Shown here: in pieces, positions 1 through 9,679 of the stretch
Position numbering within the stretch: position 1 is the stretch's first letter
Layout: every line of letters starts with the position of its first letter
DNA from: Zymoseptoria tritici IPO323
Lineage: Eukaryota; Ascomycota; Dothideomycetes; Mycosphaerellales; Mycosphaerellaceae
Length of the DNA stretch: 64,000 nucleotides
Direction of reading: 5' to 3'
Assembly (NCBI RefSeq): GCF_000219625.1
Contig: NC_018218.1
Span: 682,001 to 746,000 of the forward strand
Translations under genes and position numbers: made by a program
The notes under the pieces: model-generated
What the model saw: the letters and a program-made list of their open reading frames with translations, nothing else
Database searches by the model: none
What the model was told of the DNA's origin: nothing

Positions 1-215
1 CACCACCGCCGTCTCCATCGTCGAAGAGCCACTTGAGGGCACATCTTCGCTCTTGATGCCGCTGCTGCTCTGTCGTATCGATGGATGTCACGTTTCCGGC
101 GTCGTCGATTCAGCGGCACTGGGAGCTGGAAACGGATCTGGAAGAAAGCGGCGCGCAGGTCGGCCTCGAGTCTGGCGATCATTGCCCAGGGATCTTCTCC
201 ATGTTGGAGATCCAT
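1..215 (-). CDS. Possible 5' fragment of an unidentified gene running off the left edge
   Basis: A reading frame opens with an ATG at 215 on the minus strand and stays open to position 1, about 71 codons. It begins MDLQHGEDPW and then becomes arginine- and alanine-rich. A second minus-strand frame near the edge reads Ser-rich and acidic (SSSGIKSEDV), so an intron or a frame change may lie in between. I recognise no domain. The only support is the open frame and the ATG, so this may be chance. Confidence 0.25.
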   Translation of the reverse strand, partial: MDLQHGEDPWAMIARLEADLRAAFFQIRFQLPVPLNRRRRKRDIHRYDRAAAASRAKMCPQVALRRWRRRW

Positions 216-2220
216 GATGAGTGTGTGATTGTTAATCACTGATCGATGATCAATGTGGTGTGATGTGTTGGTTGAGTGTGGAGGGTGAAGGAAGCTGAGC
301 GTTGAACGAAAACAAACGAGCTTGAACGAGTGCTCAGCTTTTGGCAAGAACTCCGGCGACCCAGACTGCAGGCAACATACTCCAGGGATTGATCAGGATC
401 GAGCCGTACGGCTCTACTGGAATAACATGCCTGTTCGACATCGAAAATGGCAACGAGAGACGGGGTAGAGAAGAAGCACCTACGAACATCATACACGCCT
501 TGCGGCGGTAGCAAGCAATGCTTCAGTTCGAGCACTTGGGCAGCGAATACGTTCTACTTTGACAATACGGTACTACAACGAACGCCTGGGCTGCTGTCTT
601 TACCGACTGAGACCGAACTCACACCTTTGCGCCATTGTCATTCAGCTTGCAAGCAGACCGTTGTGACCAAGAGTCTGTTCTGTCTCGATCCTGTCCGAAA
701 GTTCGCGCCCTTGGAATGTTACGAGCGTGCACTCTCGTAAGCCTGCAATAGCGAACAGAGCCGGCAGCGATATCCACAGTGCCTTGTTGGGTTGTCCTTC
801 ATGTTCACTGCTCGTACCCACTGCTGCGCTCCTCCACAGCGGCACGCGGCCTGATCTGCGGTACGCTCAGTGCTCGTTCTCCTCAAAGGACGCCCTGCCG
901 CGCCTCGACATTGTCCATACATCGTACTCCTCTCCCGTGTCGAAGTCCTGCTCTTGCTCTGCGCGCAGAGTCCATGCTCTTTCATGTGGTGTCTACCGAC
1001 GGGCCATACAGAGCTCGCTGTCTGTTCTACGCTCGTTCGGAACGCGTTGTTCGCTGTGTGATATCGCTTTGCGTTGGGCCAGCACCGCCTAGCAAGGTCG
1101 TGGCAGCTTATAGGGAAGCGGAGATTGAGGTTGCGATCGATCTGCTCCCAGTGCATCCTCAGCAAAGTGTCTCGACGCTCGGCTGCGTGTGAGCGAGGCC
1201 CGCTCGCTGTGTGGTCAAAGGGCTCCGTGCTCTTTCGCTCCATCTCATCGAAAGAGAGTGTACCAACTCAGTCTCGATGTCCCACGCTGCGTTCGTCTTG
1301 TTCGCCAGAACCTATCCGCTCCTGCTACGTCCCGCTACGTGGACACTCCATCTATGCATCGGGTGTCCGAAGGCTCTTGTCGTTCGATCTTCAAATCGAT
1401 CGATCCCCATTCGTCGGCTGAGCGACTGCATTCGAGCCTGCTGTAGCTGCTCCGATGGATGTATGAGCTTCTTCAGTTGCTGCCACGGTTGCTCGCTAGG
1501 GTGGTAGTCTGACCTAGGAGCTCAGGAGCGTGGTCCCTGGGAGGCAATCGTCGAGGTAGCGTGGAGGTTTGTGTCAATTGCGGCATGACTTCTGCGGCGT
1601 ACAGCAGTGGAGGAAGGGATGAGGAGGCTCGGCGGTGATGGTACCTCGTAAGAGTCGAGAACAGATGAGATGGGTGTACCCGCGAAAGATGTCACGAAGA
1701 TTGGGTCAAAGCCATCGATCGAAGCGGAAGCCAGCCCGGTCGCAGACCAGCGATTGCTATCCAAGGCAGCACGCAATGCAAGTGTTACGAATGATCAAAG
1801 CCACTTGGAATGCTCTCGTACACACTGGCAAACGATCGAACAGTAGGCCAGGCGTGTATCGCCCTTCGTCCAGCTCTGGTGTTCAGGCTCGTGGTCCGGC
1901 TACGTTCTGGGCTGAGCCTGAATCCTGCCCGGTCGATCGACGCTGGCGCTCTCTGCAAGGCAAACGATCGAACACGATTACAGGATATCAACGTGCTTCA
2001 ACAGACTGCTGTAACGACGCTGCAGCGATGGTCGGCTAACTGAGACATCAACGACCCTCCTTCCGCCATGTTCAACCCCTATCTGTCCATTGTGAACTGT
2101 TGCATTGCCGGACAAGCTCATGCTCATCGCTCCGGACAACGCGGAGCAGACGCGAGGCGCGAGAACCCCCTGACCTGTGACGTTGTCGCCGGCAAACAAG
2201 TGGCAGTAGTCATCGCCGTT
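216..2220. other. Gene-poor stretch without a supportable gene
   Basis: Several overlapping open frames of 60-175 codons occur on both strands, especially between 640 and 1,500. None shows a recognisable domain, signal peptide or convincing intron structure. Many mirror each other on opposite strands, as expected in GC-balanced sequence low in stop codons. CpA and TpG are common, so this is not RIP-degraded DNA. I see nothing else in it. Confidence 0.5.
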
Positions 2221-2520
2221 GGTCCAAGCTCGGAAATCTCAGATACTTCAACGCCGCCACTTCTGCTTTTCTCCAACTTCCTTTCTCCTTCAACCCTTTG
2301 GCGGTTGGCTACCGACCACACACCATCACGGTTCGTACATCATCATCTGCCACAGTATCATCAGCACCACACCATCATCACCGTCTTCATCGACACCATC
2401 CCTTCACTCATCACTTCAACCGCGCCGACCTCGTTCGCCGCCACCCAAAGGCGTCACCCACGACCATCGACTGACATCTCTTTGCAGACCGCTTCCTCTG
2501 TCCGGGGGATCTCGGGCACT

Positions 2521-2812
2521 CGCTGAGTGGGCTGAAACCCATCTCGAACCCCCACTCACGCGGGTGCCCTCGATGACAACACGACCTCCATGTTCAATGG
2601 CACATCACAGTTCGACGACGGTATGCCCGCAGAGTCACTGTTCGGCAACAGCGCTTTCAACGGGTATGTCATCGTCACCTTCAAGCTCCACACCGCAACT
2701 CGCTGACCACTCGCCACAGCGCTCCTCGCGGCCTCGGTCTCAACAATGGGGCACTCGCTGGGTGGGCTGAAACCAACATTCGAACCCCCACTCATGCGGG
2801 TGCCCGCTGACC
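2521..2812 (+). repeat. Direct repeat of about 55 bp in degraded coding sequence
   Basis: The segment at about 2,521-2,575 (GAGTGGGCTGAAACCC..CGAACCCCCACTCACGCGGGTGCC) recurs at about 2,757-2,811 with a few substitutions. Between the copies lies a short stretch with plausible intron borders (GTATGTCATCG to CCACAG at about 2,662-2,720). The repeat sits at the front of the SDR fragment cluster and looks like part of the same local duplication history. Confidence 0.6.
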
Positions 2813-2884
2813 TGCGCAACGACGAAGACATGCAAGTTTTCCACCTTGATCTCACACCCATCAGAGTACCTACTAACATCGTTT

Positions 2885-3445
2885 CAGCGCAGATTCGGCG
2901 TCCCGGCCGCCTCCCAAGCCGGGGTCATCATGCTGTCGAAGTGCCTATCCTTTGGGGGTGGGCTCCCCACAACATCCGTGTGAACACCATCAGAGACCAT
3001 CACCAACCCTGACATCAAAGGGGCGGTGGTGGTCTCTGGTGAACTCAGCCGGCATTGCGGAGTATGTTCTGCCATGACCTCACCATCGGCCATCCACTGA
3101 CATGACACAGGTCGAACATCCCGGCCGAGAAGTACGCCGGACAGGCCTTCCGCAAGACGATCGACGTCAACCTCATCGGCGCCTTCGTCCCGCAACGATG
3201 GAAATATCGCGGCCGCCGTCAGCAAGGTCTCCGACCACTTCGGCTCCACCAATGTGCTCATCAACTCAGCCGGCATCACCGAGTATGTGCTGCCACCACT
3301 TCATCATCGGCCATCAACTGACATGGCACAGGTCGAACATCCCTGCTGAGACATACGACGGCCAGGCCTTCCGCAAGACTGTCGACGTAGCCTCCGGGCT
3401 GGCATCACTCGCCGCGTGGCTATCTTGGCCCTCGCCAGCTCTCCC
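2885..3445 (+). pseudogene. Scrambled, partly duplicated short-chain dehydrogenase (SDR) pseudogene
   Basis: Several pieces of a fungal SDR (sorbose/mannitol dehydrogenase-like Rossmann enzyme) lie out of order. At about 2,889-2,990 the plus strand encodes a C-terminal piece, AGVIMLSKCLSF followed in another frame by APHNIRVNTI, with the usual SKAG lysine replaced by Gln. At about 3,035-3,185 there is NSAGIAE, a 49-bp intron, and SNIPAEKYAGQAFRKTIDVN. At about 3,185-3,400 a second copy reads VSDHFGSTNVLINSAGITE, a homologous intron, and SNIPAETYDGQAFRKTVDV. The C-terminal piece precedes the middle pieces and frames are broken, so no functional enzyme can be made. The retained homologous introns point to DNA-level duplication rather than retroposition. 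Confidence 0.75.
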
Positions 3446-3580
3446 GACCAGAATGGCTTCAGCACACCGCTCTTCCCACAGTAACGGCGACGTGATGTCC
3501 CGTGAAGTACATAGCCAAGGCGTTAGGACTAAGGGTCCTGGGTCGAAGGAAGTGTTCATTTCGGATCTCACGCGGGATCG

Positions 3581-3907
3581 TTGCACCAGCCGAGCATCCT
3601 CTACATCATGGCGGATCAGCTCGCGGCACCACAATTGAAGATCTACAACGAAGACCCTCAAATCAAGACCCCCAACCTCGACAAGCTCGCCGAACGATCA
3701 GTCGTTTTCGACTCCGCATACTGCACGTCGCCATTGCGCGCTCCCAGCCGCATGGCCATGATCACCGGGCAACCCCCATCCGAGATTGGCGCATACGACA
3801 ACGCTTCACCACGACTCAAGACTCACCACGAAGGCAGCGTCTCGGCTGAGTGGTACGACGGCAAAGCGTTCGGCAGGACCATCGACGTAGCCTCGGCGCC
3901 GCCGTGA
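3581..3907 (+). pseudogene. Choline-sulfatase N-terminal fragment joined to an SDR fragment
   Basis: An open frame of 108 codons starts MHQPSILYIMADQLAAP and continues through KTPNLDKLAERSVVFDSAYC and PLRAPSRMAMITGQPPSEIGAYDN, the N-terminal signature of fungal choline sulfatases. The sulfatase motif Cys (C/S-x-P-S-R) is replaced: the sequence reads PLRAPSR where LCAPSR is usual. After about 80 residues the frame leaves the sulfatase and enters AEWYDGKAFGRTIDVAS, which matches the SDR fragments just upstream. A true sulfatase is over 500 residues, so this is a truncated chimera. Confidence 0.7.
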
Positions 3908-3979
3908 TTCATCATCAAGAAGAGCAAGCCACATCAGCATACACCCACGCACAATCGTCTTACCCAAGACGCCACCACC

Positions 3980-4250
3980 GCCATGTCTTTCATGATGCTC
4001 CCTCGCCGCATCATCTGTGGCAGCGACCCTCAGCTGATGCGCGCTCTCCACCACCGCTCAGAACAAGCTCATCCACTCCAAGGCCGCGACCAATCCTGGC
4101 ATCAAGGTGATGCCATCGTCTTTCGTCGACCTGCCGCCATCGTGGAGTGAGTGCATACCCCGTCCTTGGCGCCTTCATCTGCTAACGTCCTTCAGATCGA
4201 AACTTTCTTCACGCCGCCACTCAGCATCCGGGCATGTGTCGAGGTTTTGC
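3980..4250 (+). pseudogene. Unidentified degraded coding fragment with an apparent intron
   Basis: A frame beginning MSFMMLPRRIICGSDPQLM at about 3,981 runs out, and another continues as NKLIHSKAATNPGIKVMPSS followed by a plausible intron (GTGAGTGCATACC to CTTCAG, about 4,147-4,196). Codon usage looks coding-like but frames do not connect. I do not recognise the family. Its position between SDR pieces suggests it belongs to the same rearranged block. Confidence 0.3.
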
Positions 4251-4439
4251 ATTGGTAATGGAGGGTCATTGGCTGTCATGCCGGGAAGAGTGATTGGAAG
4301 TGATTGTTCGAGGGCCGCTGCTGGGAAGAGTCATGGAGGGAGGATGGTCCGCTCTTCGGAGGGTGTTAGTACGAGGAAGGCTCTCGCTCAAAGGTCAACG
4401 CCTGTGGTGGCTGTTCAGTGTACATCGTCAGCTTGCAAG

Positions 4440-4612
4440 ATCACTCCATCAACAACATCTTCCCCGGCTACATGAACGCTGCACTCAACCATGTTCTCGC
4501 TGTGGATGCCCAGAAGAAGGTCTGAATCAAGTCTTGCTCGATCCAGATCTTCTTTTGGGCATCTAGAGAGGGAACATCGTTGAGTGCCGTGTCCATGTAG
4601 CCGGGTAACATG
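4440..4612. repeat. Inverted duplication of an SDR C-terminal segment
   Basis: The plus strand at about 4,440-4,518 encodes INNIFPGYMNAALNHVLAVD followed by AQKK. The minus strand at about 4,612-4,535 encodes INDMLPGYMDTALNDVPSLD followed by AQKKIWIE. Both are the C-terminal PGYM(D/N)xALN segment of the same SDR type found at 2.9-3.4 kb. The two arms face each other across a spacer of about 16 bp, forming a diverged palindrome. Both copies are truncated. Confidence 0.75.
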
Positions 4613-4619
4613 TCGTTGA

Positions 4620-5260
4620 TGGCGTGCCCTTCATCGTCGGTTTTCAAAGACATGACAGAGATCAAACCCAAGTGTCCCACACGTTCAGTGAAACACCTTA
4701 GACTTGCTCATGGCCATGGAGGTGTTTTGTTACAGTAATCGACGAATCCATGATGTAGACCTTTTGACCGACTCTCAGGCGTCATCAGCGCTTCGACTTC
4801 ATCACAGAGGCGCCTGAGTCTACTCCCTGACCGCTGGCGAGACAGCAATGGCAATTTCCCATGCCAAGTGTACGGTGTTGGCAGACGATCAACCAATTTC
4901 AACGATCAACGAAGAATGAGATCACCCGACCACCGACCAACAAACAATCCTCTTCCACGCAATCTGCATCCGTCGACGCACTCATTATCGCGCCACCCAT
5001 ATCCTCCGCCAAGGTCATGGAAGTGTCGTCCAAATCCTTTGTCTTCCAAACAGGACGTAGTCGAACATTTCCAACGCCCGTCGATGAATGCCTCCTTTGT
5101 CAAAAATCTTTCTTCCAAAGTACAATACTAAGCGTCCCAAGCAATGCAAGCAGTCTCATCTAACCGCACTCTTATACCCCATTCACCTCCCTCGTCCTCC
5201 AACGCCTCTCCCCACCCTCGACAACTCTCAGTCGAAAACCCCCCACTCACCAAACCAAAA
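4620..5260. other. Intergenic region, no gene seen
   Basis: Short open frames on both strands lack recognisable domains. The last 100 bases before the secreted-protein gene are pyrimidine- and A-rich (CCAAACCAAAA just before the ATG), as in fungal 5' untranslated regions. Confidence 0.5.
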
Positions 5261-5687
5261 ATGCGTTTCCCAATCACCCTCCTCCTCCTCCTCGTCTGCC
5301 TCGCAGCCCTCACCCTCGCCGAAACCGACGAACGCTTCTGCCGCATCCGCCGTCCGAAAGCCTACGGCGCCATCGACACTTTCTGCCGCCAATCCCGGCG
5401 CCTCATCGTCCCGTCCGAGTACGCGAAAGTCGGCAAGAAAGATCCCGGTTCCGGTCTCGCTCGGGCCTGGATTACCGGAAACTGTGGTGGAGGCCAGTGG
5501 ATCCCGCAGAGGTTTTGTCGCTCGCAGTTTTTTAGTATGTGTCGGGGCAAGAAGCAGAGTCGGAAGTATGGGGATCGGAATTGTCAGCATTGGGTAAGTT
5601 GATTGTGTTTGCGTGTGGGTTTGAGGGTGTGTGTGCTGACTTGTGTTGTAGCATATTTCTTATGATCCCCTTGGAGGTGCTATTTAG
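5261..5687 (+). CDS. Small secreted cysteine-rich protein (effector-like)
   Basis: Two exons, 5261-5593 and 5652-5687, separated by a 58-bp intron (GTAAGT..CTGAC..GTAG), give 122 residues. The ATG at 5261 follows a CCAAAA context and opens a clear signal peptide (MRFPITLLLLLVCLAALTLA). An upstream in-frame ATG at 5144 would bury the signal peptide and is less likely. The mature chain of about 102 residues has six cysteines (in FCRI, FCRQ, NCGG, FCRS, MCRG, NCQH), enough for three disulfides, and a basic C-terminal half. After splicing it ends HISYDPLGGAI. I recognise no enzyme or carbohydrate-binding family. Small, secreted, Cys-rich and next to a rearranged region fits a candidate effector or antimicrobial protein; that role is inference only. 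Confidence 0.8.
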
Positions 5688-5890
5688 TTGAGCTCTGACA
5701 CTCGTCGAGAAAGGTGGCCTTGTTTTTGCAGGGGCACCGCGATCGATTGTTAGACGGAGACGAAGATGGTATCTTGCGTTGGAAATTGTCGTTAGTGTTA
5801 ACCGAATGTATTGATCTTCCACACTGCTGTGCTCTCAAACACTGCGCTGGTCAGCCACATGGCCTTCTTCTGCCTGTGTACCTTCACCAA

Positions 5891-8800
5891 TCAAATCATC
5901 CCCAAGTTCCCAATCACCACACCTAGACTCTCAAACCAGAATCTCCTCTTCACTCCCAACCCACCTTTCACCGCCTCGCCGGCCTTGTGAGTTGTAGATT
6001 GATCAACAAACTCGCCCGTCTCCTCATCGAACTTCCCCTGACCGGCGCTCGCTCGCCTCAGGACTTCTCGTGCAGGACTGCTGGACGGTCCTCCCGCAGC
6101 GACACTGATGGGCTTCAGCGGCGTCGAGCCTTCGACCATGACCATCGCAAGAGGATAGTGGCGTTCGATACCAGCTGGTGTCCGCTGTGTTTTTTCAAGA
6201 TACGGCTTGATCAACCCCGGAGAGGGTACAGACTGACCCGTTCCATTGTCTTCGTCATGAGGAGAGGGTACTGGATGCTCCGATACCACAATCACCAATC
6301 CCAAGCCAACATCTTCGCCTCGATTCCCAGCTGCGATAGAAGGCGGCGACACAGCTGGGACATTCGCTAGCTTCTCGTTGAAGCTACACCCACCGCGCTT
6401 CATCACCAGCACTTGGTATGATTGGGCGATGTGGGAGGGTAAGCGATGCTCGCAGAGTTGATCGTCGAGCCAGAATATCTTCTTCAAAGGGAGCTTGCCG
6501 AGCTGATGAGCAGGAGCGGCGTCTTCGTCGAGGATGGCGGGAAGAGGAGCAGCACCTGGTCCGGAGGGGAGAATAGCGGGGAGGCTGTGCCGAATGTAGT
6601 GCTGAGGTGGGGACGTAGATGATGGAGAAGACGTTGGACGCGGGGTCTGAAGGCTTGTCTTGACTCTCTCGATGGCGGACGTCGAACCGAGGAGAGTTGA
6701 GAGCATACCTTCGAGCTCGTCCCACATGTTGTCAAGAGTGGTGTTCTCGGCGTCAGAAGAGTCATCCACGTCAACAAGGATGGGAGTCGCTGTGGCTTGG
6801 TGACCAGCAGGAAGCGGGATGTCGATGATGAGATCGAGCATCTCGAGGTCCTTTACGCGAGTGAAATGCGGATCACCAGGACTGATGGCCTTCAGAGCAT
6901 CGCTTGTCAGCAGAACGCGTTCGTCTCGGCCGAGAGCCCAATTTGCGATGCCGTGGATGCGGTACTCTTCACCAACTTCATGGAGAAGGGAGGAGCCGTC
7001 ACTCATGGGCAGCAGGATGGACTTCGGTTCTTGGATCATGTTTAGGCGCAGGTTGGAGAGAGAGTTGATGAGGATTCCATCAGCCAGTTTGTGGAGTGCG
7101 CCTAGTCGAGGCAGACCGTTATCCGTCTCCGGGTTGGTGGTAGAGCTCAGCAATGGGAATGTAAGGGTACTGATGACCGGGTCGGCAACGGGAGAACTGA
7201 GGCCGTTGATAGGGATCAGGTCTTTGGAAAGTGTCCATGGAAAGAATGTATAGTTCGTTGGACTCCGGACGTCGGCAAGAGATATGCCGGGACCAAGAGG
7301 CGAGCTTTTCATAAGCGCGGAAGAGCGAACGGGATTGATTGGTACCATGTGAAGTTGAGCCACTGCCGCAGCATGAAAGAAGTCGCTTCGATTGACCACA
7401 TTGCTGATAGTGAATGGCATCGGAGGCAGCGGAATGGAGCATGTTGGTGCGGGTGAGTTGTTCTTCGGATGATTCTTGTCGGGTCTCTTTGTCGCACCGT
7501 TGCCGCCCGATGGCGACCCATATTTTGATGGAATGACCAGTGGATGACCCTCCGTAGTGAAAACGACGGCTCGATCAAGTTTATTCAGCGGGTGGTCCTC
7601 GCTGAAAAGGAGGTAGAGGTATTTGGCAGTCTCTCCCAAGAAGAAGCTTTCCATGCGATCTCTTTGTTCTCCAGTGTTGACATCGCCCAGATCAGCCCAG
7701 CCGCACTTGGTCCAACACCTTCGACGGATATCTCGCAGTGCCATCTCACCGGTGTGTAAATAGTATGGATCCTTAGTGGCCTGGAAGAGATGAAATGTGC
7801 TCTCAATAAATTCCGGTCGCCCAGCCCAATGTCGGAAGTGAGGATCGATGTAGGCATTGGGAACATGCCATCTTTCAGGAAGCGCACTGTACCTTGTCCA
7901 TAGAGCACTGAACAAGAGATGAGACTCGATGGCTTCATCAAGCTTTCCAGCAAGAACAAGGAGACCAGGATAGTAAGCAGACAGATTGTCCACCCAGTTG
8001 TATCTTGGAGCTCCATTCATCGCGTCGACTTGAGCATAGTAGGGATACTTGTCATGATGGCTCTTTCGGTAGATGTGTCTCTTCACAGCAGCATGAGCAC
8101 CTTCCCACACTCGAAGAAAGTTGTCCGGCGAGTCGATCGAGGAATTGGCTGGGTCGTACGGAAGATTGCTGAGCAAGATGTGAGATTTGAGCGAGTACTC
8201 AAAGAACGAATCGATGCCGGCTCCGATCCCAGCGAGTGGGGGGTTGGTCCAAAGTCCACTCTCCGCGTCGATACCATTCCCGATCAGACCGATCGCAGAA
8301 CGACGTTTCCATATAGCCCAGAAAGCACGCTTGCCAAGATTTTCGAATCGCATGTCACCGGTGAGTCGACTGAGGGTTGAGAACTCTAGGACTAGACTGC
8401 CAGCACCCGCGGCACAGTTCTCCGTAATCTCGCGAGGTTCTGATTGAGAGCCATCAGCCCGGCAGAACCCTTCGGTATCGAGGTAGAATGGAATACCGGT
8501 GCGGAGGTTGACTCTCGGATAGGGAATGTCTGTCGATGTGCTGAATGCTGGAAGGAGTCTCGACGCAAGATCGTGGGCCAGGTTCAGGAGTTGTCCATTG
8601 TAGACCAAGCCGTTCCTCCATCGGATGCCGGGATTCTTGCCTTTCTTCCAGACTGGACTGTAACCACGAATTGGCAGCTCTCCAATGGCGAAAAGATGTG
8701 CCGACAGCAGTCCTCCCACACCACGGATATTCGTCTCGAACACCTGCACCTTGCTGTCCAGATCGAATCCGCAAGCTCTTGTACCGCATCTCGTGCTGTC

Positions 8801-9281
8801 GGTCCCGCCGCCATATAATTCAACCAGACTCTGTATACCATCTTGGAAGTCTCGCAATGGTTGTCGCTTGTCTTGTCTCCCCTCTTCCCGCTCTGAGGCC
8901 AAGATTGCCAGGGTCGATAGCGAATCGATCAAGGTCAAACTGTAGTTTCCCAGCACATCATTCAAACCAATGTCGGCCGGATTGTCGCGGTTTCGGGTCT
9001 GCGGCTTGCAGGCTATCGGCCGCAATTCGTCCTCGGGAAAGGCATGGGCAAGGTAGTTGTCATATCCATGGTAGAAGAGGTCTTGAGTATCTTGTCTGAA
9101 TGGAGTATCAGCTCACGTGTCCGTTGCAGTATATTTCCTCAATATTCTCTGACCTCAAACTCGCAATGGTGTCATCTGTCATGCATTTCACGACTGTCGG
9201 CCAGACTGCCAGCGACAGAAGAATCAACGACAACATCGGCCATAACGGTGATAGTCGACATTTGGTAGCGATCAGGTGCAT
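5891..9281 (-). CDS. GH47 mannosidase of the Htm1/Mnl1-EDEM type, with a protease-associated domain
   Basis: This glycoside hydrolase family 47 protein trims mannose from N-glycans of misfolded glycoproteins in the ER and marks them for degradation. Exon 2 spans 9095-5891; exon 1 ends at 9154; the 58-bp intron is 9096-9153. Joining gives ..ASLR|QDTQDLFYHGYDNYLAHAFP, the conserved GH47 start. The best start is the ATG at 9236, which opens a signal peptide (MLSLILLSLAVWP) and gives 1,095 residues; an in-frame ATG at 9281 is the alternative. Conserved segments include DELRPIAC, LIDSLSTLAIL, GAGIDSFFEY, NWVDNLSAYYPG, PLRPEFIES-like GRPEFIESTFHLF and the TTEGHPL end of the fold. A later segment (LVMKRGGCSFNEK) matches a protease-associated domain as in EDEM3. 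It is divergent from the Tim50 gene across about 400 bp. Confidence 0.92.
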
Positions 9282-9679
9282 CGACGACACGGCGCATGCC
9301 GCGGGAGATCCGGAGAAGAGATTCAAGCGAGTTGGGAAGGAATCATGCTGTGGTCATGTCCTCGTTCCAGTCGGTCCAGAGTCAATGGATATCGACTTTT
9401 ATGCGCAAAGAAGCGATGTGTTTGTTCCAGAGTGTCATGTCGGCAGGGATGTGGTGACCCTTTCGCCGCGGGAGTGCTGGGCTGTCGCTCGGATCGGCTA
9501 AAGTCTCGTGGACCACATTTCCTGGCGTTGCGTCTTCTATTAAAACTTGCGACACACTACCTAACATCCATCACATCCACGCTCGCTGCGGATTTATAGT
9601 GAGAGACTGGACGCCGGCGATGCTCGCTGTATAGGCCGCTCTCTACAACAATCCTCTCCGCGACTTCATTCCTGCCACG
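9282..9679. promoter_or_regulatory. Probable shared promoter between the GH47 gene and TIM50
   Basis: The two genes start about 400 bp apart in opposite directions, so the interval must hold both promoters. I see no canonical TATA box close to either ATG. The segment before TIM50 is pyrimidine-rich (CTCTACAACAATCCTCTCC), typical for fungal leaders. No specific binding site can be supported. Confidence 0.4.

Noticed and set aside
640..1510. Cluster of overlapping 60-175 codon frames on both strands
   Set aside because: No domain, signal or splice logic. Frames mirror each other as expected by chance in DNA with few stops.
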